From contig JAMJFZ010000692.1 in assembly GCA_026225945.1 (NCBI GenBank), positions 1 to 64,000 on the forward strand: DNA of 64,000 bases, read 5' to 3'. Shown here piece by piece: positions 11,440 to 23,189 of the stretch; position 1 is the first letter of the stretch, and every line of letters starts with the position of its first letter. Position numbers and translations under genes: made by a program. Below the pieces are notes generated by a model that saw nothing but the letters and a program-made list of their open reading frames with translations, searched no databases and had not been told where the DNA came from. The stretch is from Cricetomys ansorgei (lineage: Eukaryota; Chordata; Mammalia; Rodentia; Nesomyidae).

Positions 11440-12745
11440 GTGGTGTTTTTATTTTGTTTTATTTTTGTTTTTTTCCCTTTTTGTGTTTTCTTTGATGAAG
11501 GGTATTTTATTTTTCTTCTTTTATATTTTACACGATAACACTCCTCCTACCCTCCTTCACTCCCTCCCTGCTCCCCCATCCTCCCTCTTCTCTTATTATA
11601 CATCCTCCCTATCCAAGTTGACTCATCCCCCCTCCCCTCTCCCCATAGAAGAGAGCCATCCACCCTGGGTCACCACTCAAACAGAACACAACAAATGGAA
11701 AAAGACCAGAAACAAATCTCCACTTCGAGGGTGGATCAGGCAACACAGCTGGAGGAAATGGGTCCCAGGGGCAGGCAAATCATCAGAGAACACCCCGCAT
11801 ACACTATAGCCTGCATGTTCTCTGCAAGAACCCCAATCCAGACAACCACATATCAGATCTAGGCTCCCTGACTTCCACTTCAGGCTCTGAGGGACCCCAT
11901 GACTGATGGTTCCTTGACTCAGTGGGGACTGCTCGCCAGATGTCCCCAAATGGCAAAGGTTCTGAAATGCCTCCCCCCCATCCCTCTTCTGTGAGTTTGC
12001 CAGAGCTCTGAATGATATTTGACCCTGGGCCTCTGAATCTACTCCCATCAGCTGCTGCTAGAAGAAGCCTCTCTGATAGAGATTGGACTAGGTGCTGATG
12101 ATCTATGAGGACAGGCTATCGTTAGACATAGTCTTCTGACTCTCCATCTCTAGTTCCTGGCCTATCCTTTAGGATCAGGCACGGGTTCTCTCCTTTGGCA
12201 TGCAGTTCTTCTTCCTGTACAGTGTCCCAGTGTGTCCTATAGGAAGGATGGGTTATAGGTCAATTGTTTAGTTGCTCGGGTAGTGTCCCAACCCCTCCCT
12301 GGGAGCCTGGGAGGCTACAGGAGAAGTCCTGTCCAGATTCACCATCCCCCATTGCTTGAGGCCCTCTCCAAGGTTTCCATCATGGGCTCCAGTGAGTTTC
12401 CACTTTCCCTGGTCTCCAGACCCCACGGAATGTCCTCCAGTGTCTGATGTCCCTCCATAGCCTCCCTCCAGCCCTCTCCCCACACCTGGCCTCCTCTCCC
12501 AGTCCCCGACCCACCCACCCCATCTGTTCCATATCTCCCTACACACCAGGGCATTACCCAGGTCACAGCTGAGCCCCTCCATAATGTTCAGTCTCTGGGT
12601 CTCTGGATTGCAGAGCCTTTGTCCTTTGCTTAAAGGTTAATAACCTCTTATTACTGAGGACATACAAATTTGTCTGTCTGGGACTGGGTTACCTCACTCA
12701 GAATCATTTTTGCTAGTTCCATATATTTGCTAAGGAAATTCATTG
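11440..12745 (-). mobile_element. L1 3' UTR, antisense, in intron 1 of B
   Basis: It begins at the left with T-rich sequence (the complement of the L1 A-tail, about 11440-11520), then C/T-rich 3' UTR. It ends at the right in the complement of the extreme ORF2 C-terminus ('gggttacctcactcagaatc' followed by 'tagttccatatatttgc'). Orthologous-in-duplication copies lie at 29450-30750 (C) and 44550-45845 (D). Open frames here, such as the one at 11677-12048, are chance. Confidence 0.8.
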
Positions 12746-14074
12746 TTATTTTATAAAGTTTTATTTTAAATATGTTAAAATTTTCATGTTTTTAAAACTT
12801 GACTAAAATGATTGTTCAATATTTTTTTGAAATGTTTTACTACGTGGCATTTGCTTTGAATGCTTTGATATTTCATGTGGAAGGATAATAGAAAATGAAT
12901 TTTCACTTCTTAAAATGTATCAAGCTTTTTTAAAATTCTTCCATCTTGACATGTATCCACAATCAACAAATAAAGGAAAAATGTTAATTACGCTAGAGCA
13001 TACTTCTTCAGGAGCAACTCAGACTCACGGGGATTTGATTTTCTCTGAAAAATCAAAGGATTATGCATATGTCAAATTGTAGAGTGATTCACCTCCATTA
13101 ATGTTAGTTGGAAAACTAAAATGTTCACTGCGTCACATCTGCTCCTGAGTGTAAATGATGTGATGCAGACACCCTAGAAATCTACGCAGGATGATTCTCA
13201 GTTCCCATCCTTTCCTACGGACAAGTAGGCAGACTGGTGCCATCGTGGCCTTACTGAAATTTTCACAATTATTTCTCAAAAACACATAATAGAAAAAGCA
13301 GTGTTCAGGGAACTGTTTTCACTAACATTTTAGATTTTCACACCTCGTCAGACACCTTATTAGAAAATGGGCTCAGCTCTAGGCCTTCTAGCTACAGTGG
13401 TCAGACAAGCACCAACCTGGCCGAGTTTTGTCAGTGACCGGCTGTGAAGCAGACTCATTTATGATTTATCTGGTTTTTGTCAGGGCTAAGAAAACAGGGA
13501 GCAGCCAAACTCCACTCTCAGGGTGAGAATTCCTGGGTTCCAAGCAAGCTTCGGTTCCATGCTATCCAGAACTATTAACATAAAAACTAAAGTTTGGTTT
13601 GCTATCCCATAATTTTTGCCACAGTTGCACCAGTATACAATGAGGAATATTGCTAGTGCAGATCAAACAGTTTGTAGCTGATTGATCCTGATTATCACTT
13701 TCCACACTTGGTGGCATGCTTATCAATCCAGCACGATGAGCGCTGGTCAGTAAGGGAGAAACCTCGAGCTGGGCCACAGAATGAATTCTCCATGTTCAAA
13801 GATACAACTGAGTGCTGCCTTTAGTAATTTAGGTGTGACTGTGGCGTGTGGCCGATAACACTGGCAATAGCTGGAATTTGGCAGGGAGTCCACACAGCCC
13901 TTCGTCCAACAGCACATGATGCTACTTATTACATATACTGGGGTTTGTTCTTGGCAGCCTATCTGGTTGAGGAACTTTCTCTGCTCATCTCTGGGGACTG
14001 TAACTGAAAATTTTCTCACATGTGTGTATATTTTAAGAAGCTTCTACAGTAAGACTCTGTTACTTTTCCCCATA
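12746..14074. other. Intron 1 sequence, no feature recognised
   Basis: AT-rich intronic sequence conserved in C (30751-32089) and D (45846-47184). No exon or known repeat could be supported. Confidence 0.4.
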
Positions 14075-15500
14075 GGCACCCATTACCCTGCCTGCCCTTC
14101 TTTGTTCACAGCCTCCTCTGTTCTAATTCCTCTTTTATCCTGTAGCAGCACACCTACTGAGTTAGTCAGCAAAGAGGAGGAGGAGGAGGAATTTTCATGG
14201 GTGGGAACCCTGCCAGACCCAGCAGGGGAACCACTATCACAGCAAGCACCATCCTAGACAGGGGAACACAGACTGAACATCTCAGGGGGTTTTACTGACG
14301 CTAAGCTCCTTGGGTGTTCTATTGATGGCATGGGCAGTTCATGAGCAGTCAAACATCTTTTATATAAAGCTGGGCCCCTGTGCCTGGAGGGCCTCACCCA
14401 CTACACAGCAGTAGGTTGGGTGCCCCTGTCTGTGGAGACCTCCACCCCTTGCATGCTGCTCTATACTTACTCTCACACCACTCAGTTATTCATTGCTGAG
14501 ACTCTATGGACTTCTCCCTCTGAAGAGAGCTCCACCTCAGCCCCGCCCCCTTGCCAGGCCCAACCCTCTTCCAGGTGCCTAGCAGTCAAGCTGCTTGAGA
14601 CAGCTGACATGGACTGCTTCATGGTGGACCCTGTAGGTGGCCATGGCAGCAGGCAGACCAAGTTCACTATTGGGCAGGCTGCCTGCTCCAGGCTACAGGC
14701 TCAAAATGGCACCTCACAGTTATCTGTGTTTCTTCTAGGGAGCAAAGCCTGCTATTCCCAGGAGCCTGGCCCATCCTGCTGTCAGCTGCCCTTCAGAGCT
14801 GCTGATTGCCCTCCTAAACACCCTCCTGGAGATCCAGGGGCCCCAGGCACACTTCTTGTGCCCACCATAAACCCCAAGTGGTGCAGAGAACCAATGGGGA
14901 GCCAACGTATTTCCAATTTGAGGGAGTCTGGTTAAGCAAGGCTGGGGAGCTCTGGAACTTGAGACCGCCATAGGAAAGCTCCCCTGTGGGACTGTTGGGA
15001 ATCTCGACTCTCAGCAAGATGCAGGCACCTCCAACCTCATAGTGCAGCACAGAAGTGGCCCCAGCTAACAAAATGGCCCTAAGCTGGACCTCTCAAACCT
15101 CTACACATTTGCCAAATAAGGGCAAAAAATCCCAGCAATCATTGGCTACCCTGCTGCCTGTGCCCTTGGGGACACTATATAAAGAGCAGCCTCCTGGGCT
15201 TTGCTCAAAGCTGCCTTCCTCCCAAGTGGAGGCAGCCACAGAGAGAAGAAGCAAGAAGAACACCTCAGCTGGGTCAGATGCAAGAAAAACACCTGAGCTT
15301 AGCCAGGGATATTCCCTTCAGAGCTGCAACTCTGAGGACACCTTCCCCACCTCAGAGCTGTGTGGTTCTGGCTTCCCGAACGTCAGGAGGCCCTTCCATT
15401 GTGGACACCTTCCACACCTCACAGCTGTATTGTCCTTGGGCTCTTGAATGCCAGGCCACTTTTCCATCTCTGTTCAAGCTCAATAAACCCTAACACTTTG
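14075..15500 (+). mobile_element. LTR-like block in intron 1 of B, sense orientation
   Basis: A moderately GC-rich segment that contrasts with its AT-rich surroundings. It has a TATA box 'actatataaag' at about 15173-15183 and an AATAAA at 15482-15487 about 300 bases later, resembling the U3-R-U5 layout of an LTR. A second TATATAAA lies near 14361. The open frames at 14420-14935 (171 codons) and 15055-15447 are not conserved in C and D as the same proteins, so they are not genes. No internal retroviral region is attached. The ends are uncertain and the family is unnamed. Confidence 0.45.
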
Positions 15501-18500
15501 ATGGAGAAAATTTCAATCACGTGTTATTCTATTAAAATAAAAATATAGGGAAATGACAGTGAACTAGGCACGCCATTTTTTTATTTGCTTGTTTTTTTGC
15601 TGGGGGAAATGAAAGCAGAGGGAGATGAATTTACAGAAGTCCATGGGCCAGTTAGAATACGTTACACAATAGAGGAAATAATCTGTGTTTAAACAGGATG
15701 GGAGATTCAGACCCTTTCAAATGGCTGTTCTCTATATAGGGTGCAGGAACACACATGCAAAATTTAACACATTTTTTTCACACAGATCACGTGTACACAC
15801 TCAAAACTATAAAAACATATTATCATAGAAAAGCCAGCTGTTTCAAGAGAACTTGAATGGACTGGGCGATTGTCTTTAATGAACACAATGTCACAGTAAA
15901 CTGGTAGTTTATTCAAAAGCATTTGCTTTCAATGGTTACCCAGAACACTGGGAGACGTGAGGGTTTCTTCCTGAGATATGGACATAGTTAGACACAGCCA
16001 TAAGGCAACTGCAGCCCTTTACAAACTCTATACACTGAGACAGCCACACTCAGTATTTCCCACATCCTAATGACGTAACACTACATTCTATTCCATCTAT
16101 TCATGGAAATGTAGTAACACAGGTGTTTTGAATGCATAAGCCACTGCACTAAACTGTCACATATATGTTGAATTTCTCTTTCTCCCAAATTAATATTGGT
16201 TTATCATCTATTCAGATTGCACTTGAACACCTACCAAAGTGTTTTGGCCATGCGCTTTGCCATTGAGGAGGTCAACAACAATCCCCATCTATTACCCAAT
16301 ACATCTTTGGGATTTGAGGCCCATGATATTCCTTTTGCGGAATGGCATGTTGTGGATAATCTCTTCCGTTGGTTCACAGGGAACGTGAATGCCACTCCTA
16401 ATTACAGCTGTTCAAATGAGAGCAAGTCAGCTGCGGTGCTTACAGGAACACCGTGGACAGTATCTGAACAGTTAGCAACACTGCTGGATATTTACAAGTT
16501 TCCACAGGTGAGGAACACTGGTGTGAGATAACATAACTCAGTTTCCCTTTAGTGACATTTCAGGAGTTTGTAAAAAGAAAAAAGAAAGAGAATTGAATCT
16601 CCTCATTGAACAGGAAAAGACACACGCAGTTGGTAATAGCTCGGCATTAGTAGATTTTGCAATACAGGGAAGTGGGGAAGAGGAAGAGAAAGTACACTGG
16701 TGAGCTTTGTAGTGTTGGCAAAATGATAAGAACACAACAAGATGTTAATATCTGATGTTAACATCAGGATGAGTGGACTCTCTCACCAATGACTCCCAAC
16801 AGCTGCTGTAGAAATAAGTTGTATGTGAGCCTATTCCTGCTCCTACTCTCTCTGATTGTTCTCCCTTCAGCTCTCCTTTGGTCCTTTTGATAGTGTCCTG
16901 AGTGACCAAGGCCGCTTTCGATCCCTGTACCAGGTGGCTGACAAGGACACATCACTGCCATCTGCAGTGGCTTCTTTGATGCTTCATTTTCAGTGGACCT
17001 GGGTGGGGCTGTTCATTGCAGATGATGACAAGAGCACTCAGATTCTATCAGACTTGAGAAGAGAGATGGATAGAAATGGAGTCTGTGCAGCATTTGTAGA
17101 AACGATATCAATCATCAGGGGTACACATCTGTCTAACTACTGGAAAAAACATGTGCAGGTCCTGGATTCATCAGCAAACGTGATAGTTATTTATGGGATG
17201 CTGATTCTCAAGCAGTCTTGCTAGCAAATATATATGCACAGACTCTCCTGTGAAAGTCTGGGTCCTGAACTCACGATTGGCTGATACTGGATATGACGAC
17301 TATTTCTTGTTAGATGGCTTGCATGGCACTCTCGTTTTTTCACACCATCACGGAGAGATTGCTAATTTTACAGACTTTATTCAAGAAGCCAGCCCTTCAA
17401 AATACCCAGATGATATTTTTCTGTGTGTATTGTGGGCATTGATCTTCAACTGCTCAGTTACAGAGAAGGATTGTAAAATTGTGGATAACTGTCAGTCAAA
17501 CAGTTCCTTGGGAACCATGCCTGGGAAAACTAACAAGAAAACTAGTGAGGAAAGTCACAATGTGTACAACGCTGTGTACGCTGTGGCCCACAGCCTGCAT
17601 GAGATGATTCTCAATCAAGTTCAAAGTCAACCCAGCAGGAAGGGGAAGGAGACAGTGTTCTTCCCCTGGCAGGTAATGTTTAGAAAGGAACTGAGACTGG
17701 CAAACAAAATTTCGATGTTTTCCCAAAAATTTATGAACTGAAGCAGTACATGTTTCCCTGCATGGAGACTGATGGTAACCATGGTGTCACTATCTGATGT
17801 GTGGGATGTCTGGGAATATAAATTCTACTTTGTTTAAAAAAGCCTCAAAATATCAACATGTTAAATGGTCCAATATAGAATATCATTATATCAATGGACA
17901 TTTCTCACTCCCCAAATGTCCTGCCCTAAAATGCTATGGGTGCTTCTGCAGTGATCATGGTAGTAAATAATCTCTCATGTTCACTCTTTAAACAAATAGA
18001 CATTCATTTTATACAGTGAATCAATACTACTTTGAAATTATGATTGGATACCTCTATCTTGAGAAGGAAGTTGGATTGTTTCAGTGCACACTGATCAGTA
18101 GCCATGCTTGCTTTTAAGTTCTGTGTAGAAAATAATTAATATTTTAGAAACATGATGAAACATAATCTATTATCCTAGGCTTACATTGCTGAAGGTTTGA
18201 TGCTTGTGTAAATTGCTTTTTAACCTCAGGGATCAAAGTCAATGCGACACTTTCCCTAATTCTAGCACTCATGACCACTCTGAGGTCTTCATCACGGGAT
18301 CTCACATCTCTTTTAGCTTCACTCTTTCCTGAAGAAAGCAAAACTGACCAATCCCGCTGGTGACCCTGTGGTTCTGGATCTGAAAAGAAAACCAGAGGCA
18401 GAGTATGACATTCTCAACTTTTGGAATTTCCCAAATGGTCTGGAACTGTTCGTCAAAGTCGGAACTTTTTCCCCAAATGCTCTGCAGGGGCAACAGCTCT

Positions 18501-21500
18501 CCTTGTCTGACAACACGATAGAATGGGCCACAGGATTCACAGAGGTGGGTTGCATCTGATCTCAGTGTTTTCACCTGTAGGTAAATATCTAAAAATATGT
18601 TTCTACACATCATCATCATCTCCCTGGCGCTCCTGGGACCCATCTAAACACCCAGAGGGAAAATAAATATAATCAATTGTTTTATTGTCTTATACTCATG
18701 GTTGACTTATTTATTTTCAAAACTGTTCATTCATTTCTTAGCATGAATACAGTAGCTATTTCAGAATGCTCTCCTGGGTAGTTTTATATCAATTTGACTC
18801 AATCTAGAGTCATTTGCTAAAAAAAGGAATCTCAATGGAGAATCCCTCTTACCAGGTTCACAGATGTTGCCTCTGGTGCATTTTCCTGACTGATTAAAAG
18901 GAGAGGTACTAGCTCATTGTTGGTGATGCCAGCCCTGGGCAGGTGGTGCTGGGAACTAAAGAAGCAGGCTTAGAAAGCTATGAAGGAAAAGCCAATAAAA
19001 ACACTTCTCCATGGCCTCTGACAGTAACTGCATCCAGGTTCTGCCTTGAGTTCCTGCCCTGAGCTCCATGGATGGTGCACGGTGAATCCTTGGATGACTA
19101 TAAACTTTACTCCTCGTGTTGAATTTTCTCATTATTTTCATGACAGCAAGAGAATGCTTTCGTAAGTCAGCATATTTTCTACCAGTTACATACCTAACAC
19201 AAGACAAGATTTATATTATCCTGTTCTTTGAAAATCAGAGTCTATGGAAAGTTGATTGTTTATGTTTAGGCCTCTGACTCAGAAGAATTTCATCTTGCAA
19301 CTGAGTAGATGTGTTAATTATTGTTTTGCTGCAGGAAAACAAAGACAACACCTTACAAAAGAAATGTCAGGCAAGACTGCTTATCTCACAGTTTAGAGAG
19401 CGTTCCTCCACTGCAGGAAGCCTGACCTACAGGAGAGATAGAGAGCAGGTCACACACCACCCACACTCACAGAGCAGAGATCGATGAATGCTACTGTTCC
19501 TCTTCTTCACTACTGTTCATTTCCTCTGGAACCACACCCAATAAATTGGAATCACGCACATATAGGGAGGGTCTTCCTCACTCAAGTGCCCTAATATAGA
19601 AACTGTGTCACACTAGAGCTAAAGGATTTGTTTCAACTGTGATTTGAACCCTGTCAAGTTGACAGGATTGAGAAACACCATGAAATTAAAACTCCTCTGC
19701 TCAGTAGCCAAAGCCCATGGAAAAATGGGTGGAAAGTCCTAAAAGGCCCTTTGTGGACACATTAGCTAATACCAATCCTTTCTTCTTTATCTCACCAAAT
19801 AGTCTTTTCAAAATTTTACAACAAATTCTTTATCCTAGACCCGATCACTGACCACGTGATCCTATGTATTATGTGCCCTAGTAGTAAGGACATATCTTCA
19901 TGTAAAGATATTAGAATTAGAAAATAAATTGTTCTATGCTTAAGAACAACTGACCTATTTGAGATTTATTTCACTACTCTCAGATTCCTCAGTCTGTGTG
20001 CAGTGAGAGCTGTCTCCCAGGATTCCGGAAAACCTCCCAGGAGGGCAAGGCTTCCTGTTGCTTTGACTGCACTCCTTGCCCAGAGAATGAGATTTCCAAT
20101 GAGACAGGTAAGTGTCAATCATGCTGAAATTGTTCCCACCTGTGCTCATCTGCAGTATCTAAGTAAATGTAAAACACCTGTAAAATAACTACAGAGACAG
20201 GCTACTTCTGTCCAGCTGTTACTAAATCACAGGTCACTGTTCACTTCATCACCCCATGACACAGTATAGTCTTGTCTTGAGAGGGAATGCCATGCTTACT
20301 TTATGTTCTTGGTCCATGCTGGGCATGGCTGGCCAGCCATGCACACAGATAGTCAGTCTTCCCATCCAGAGTGCTGTGCTTCATTACACAGTGGACACTG
20401 ACACGGACCACACTGATAACCAAATAAAATAGAGGTTTTCGCCTCTATTTTCTTATGGTCCTTCATGACTACAACAGAAATAGGATGTAAGCTCAAGTTA
20501 AGATTTGAGGTCAGTATGAAGCAACCACATGTTCAGACTTAAGAGAAGAAAAAGTAGAAGACATATATGAGTTCAGAATGATTCTCTAGAAAATGCATGC
20601 ACATATGTACATGAAAGAAAAGGAAGTGGATTAGAGGGAAATTAGCATGCACTGGGAAGTGGCTTAGGGTGGAAGTGAACCTGAGCATGTTCTCATGAGC
20701 AAATGCATTTCTACCAGGTACGGATCAGTGTGTGAAGTGTCCAGAAAGTCACTATGCAAACACAGAGAGGAACCACTGTATAGAGAAGACTGTGACCTTT
20801 CTGACCTACAGTGACCCCTTAGGGAAGGCTCTCACGGCCATGTCTCTGGAATTCTCCTCCCTCACCACTGTTGTTCTCATGATTTTCCTGAGGCACAGAG
20901 ACACGCCCATTGTCAAGGCGAATAATCGGTCTCTCAGTTACATCTTGCTCATCACCCTCACCTTCTGTTTCCTCTGTCCTTTAATATACATTGGTCGTCC
21001 TAACACAGCCACCTGTATCCTGCAGCAGAACGCATTTGGGCTTCTGTTCACTGTGGCTCTCTCCACTGTGTTGGCCAAAACTCTGACTGTAGTCATGGCC
21101 TTCAGAACCACTGCTCTAAGAAGCATGATGAGATGGTTAATGGTATCAAGAGCTTCTAACAAAATCATCCCTATCTGCACCATGATCCAGCTCCTTCTCT
21201 CTGGAATGTGGCTGGCAAACTCTCCTCCCTTCCTCGACACAGATGCTCACTCTGAACAGGGACACATCATCATCATGTGCAACAAGGGCTCCGCTATTGC
21301 CTTCCACTGTGTCCTGGGATACCTGGGACTCCTGGCCCTAGGGAGCTACACTATGGCTTTCCTGTCCAGGAATCTGCCTGACACCTTCAATGAAGCCAAG
21401 TTCCTGGCTTTCAGCATGCTGGTTTTCTGCAGTGTCTGGGTCACCTTCCTCCCTGTCTACCACAGCACCAAGGGGAAGGTCATGGTGGCTCTGGAAGTCT

Positions 21501-21659
21501 TCTCCATCTTGGCTTCCAGTGCAGGCCTCCTGGGCCTCATCTTTGCCCCTAAGTGCTACATCATATTACTGAGGCCAGATTTGAATTCCGTTGATCACAT
21601 AAGGGGCAAAACAGTTTCTAGAAGAAAAAATCCCTCTTAAATCTCAGATTGTTGGAGCT

Positions 21660-22800
21660 TCCTCTCCCAAGGTTCCATGGGTCCTCTTGGGTTTCCCTCA
21701 TACGTACCTGTGCATTTCTACTACCCTAGTCTTCAGGGGCCCTGAATCGTCACCCAATTCTGATTGTCTCCCCATATATTTTCTCCCTCTTTACTCTCCC
21801 CTCCCTCATCCCCTCCTCTCCCATTCCTGTCTTCTCCTGTCCCCTGCACCGTTAGGTCACTGTCCACCCTACCAGAGAGATCCCTCTGATCCACCTGGGC
21901 CCCTTCCTGTTGCATAATTTTTCTATGTCTGCAGACACTAGTCCATTTTCCTTTGCTTAACAGTTAATATCCGCTATAAATGCGTACATACCCTGTTTTT
22001 CTTTCTGCAACTGGGTTACCTGACTCTGAATGATTTCTTTCTAGCCCTAACCATTTGCCTGTACATTTCATGTACTCATTTATTTAATGCTGAGTAATAT
22101 TCCATTGTGTAAATGGACCAGAATTTCTTTACGCGTTCTTCATTTGAGGGTATCTTGGTGATTTCCAATGTCTGGCTCTTATGAATAATGCTGCTATGAA
22201 CATAGCTGAGCAAGTGTCCTTCTGTTACATAGACCATCTCTTGGGTATATGGCCAGAAATGGAATGGCTGGTTCTGGAGGTCATTTGATTTCCAATTTCC
22301 TAAGGAATCACCATATTGATTTCCTTGGTACTGTACACATTGCATTCCCAGCAGCAATGAAGGAGTCTTCCTCTTGCTCCACATCCTTGCCAGCATGAAC
22401 TGTCACATGTGTTAATGATCTTAGTCAGTCTGACTGGTGTAAGGTGGAATCTCAAATTGGATCCCATTTGCGTTTCCCTGCTGCTTAAGGACGCTGCACT
22501 TTTCTATAAGTGTTTCTCAGTCATTTGAGATTCCTCTTTTGACAATTCTTTGCTTATATCTGCACCCCATTTTTTAATTGGATTGTTTGTTTTCTTGATG
22601 TCTGGTTCCTTGAGTTCATTATATATTTTGGATATTTGCCCTCTTTCAGAAGTGGAGTTAGTGAAGATTTTTCCCCATCTCTAGGCTGTCATTTTGTCTT
22701 ATTGACAGTGTCTTGTGCTTCACAGAAGCTTTTCAGTTCCAAGAGATCCCATGTATTAATCATTGATCTTAGATCCAGTGCTGCTGGAATTCAATTCAGA
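21660..22800 (-). mobile_element. L1 fragment, ORF2 3' end and 3' UTR, antisense, behind B
   Basis: A minus-strand frame at 22076-22396 ends in the IYTMEYYSALNK motif of the L1 ORF2 C-terminus. 21660-22070 is C/T-rich 3' UTR, and 22400-22770 matches the upstream ORF2 complement ('ttatatattttggatatttg', 'gtcattttgtcttattgaca'). It starts within about 30 bases of the exon 6 stop, matching the element behind exon A. Confidence 0.85.
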
Positions 22801-23189
22801 GAGTGGTTGGCCTGGGGTGAGCTGGTTCTTCAAATGGGGAGAGCTGTGAGGGTGCTGGGGTCCCGTTCTTCAGCTGGCTTACGCTGAAATATCAATGGGG
22901 TTGTCCTCAGATTTTGTGATCAGGAGGTAGGGCTGGAGGAGATCAGGGAGGTGCTATGGAGAGTGGGGTCTGGGCTCAGATCAGACTGTTTTGCAGGCAG
23001 GAACCTCCCTGGCTGTTTGACTGATTGGTGCGGTAATGGCACTGAGATCTTTGCTCAGGTCTTGCAGGCTGGGGGAGGACGGGATGGAGGAGAGCGGGCA
23101 GGAGGACAGGGGAGGGAGTCCTGGGAACAGAACCAAGTGTCATCGGGTAGCTATCTCACCTGGATAGTCCAGCAGCTGGATCTACTGTG
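22801..23189. other. G-rich spacer between two opposed L1 fragments
   Basis: A G-rich segment of about 390 bases that is not in A's L1. It could be a piece of L1 5' or 3' UTR or unrelated sequence. It could not be identified. Confidence 0.3.

Larger units (their letters stand above)
9023..21640 (+). pseudogene. Vomeronasal type-2 receptor pseudogene B, six exons
   Basis: A full V2R layout. Exon 1 is 9023-9237 (signal peptide MILSWIFIPFF, phase-2 donor), exon 2 is 16216-16507, exon 3 is 16871-17672, exon 4 is 18317-18544, exon 5 is 19984-20107 and exon 6 is 20718-21640. All splice sites are AG/GT. Exons 1-4 would form the Venus-flytrap domain, exons 4-6 the cysteine-rich linker, and exon 6 the 7TM. 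Exon 3 is 802 bases instead of 804: one base is lost near 17195 and another near 17252 compared with C and D, giving a stop at 17222-17224. Exons 1, 2, 4, 5 and 6 remain fully open. The net two-base loss is not compensated, so the copy is a pseudogene, probably recent. An in-frame ATG 60 bases upstream of 9023 is less likely as start because it would put 20 polar residues before the signal peptide. Confidence 0.93.

Noticed and set aside
14420..14935. 171-codon plus-strand open frame in intron 1 of B
   Set aside because: Inside the LTR-like block, broken in C and D, no recognisable domain and no splice context.
17250..17741. A second short gene starting inside exon 3 of B
   Set aside because: It is simply the remainder of exon 3 read in the shifted frame after the two deletions.
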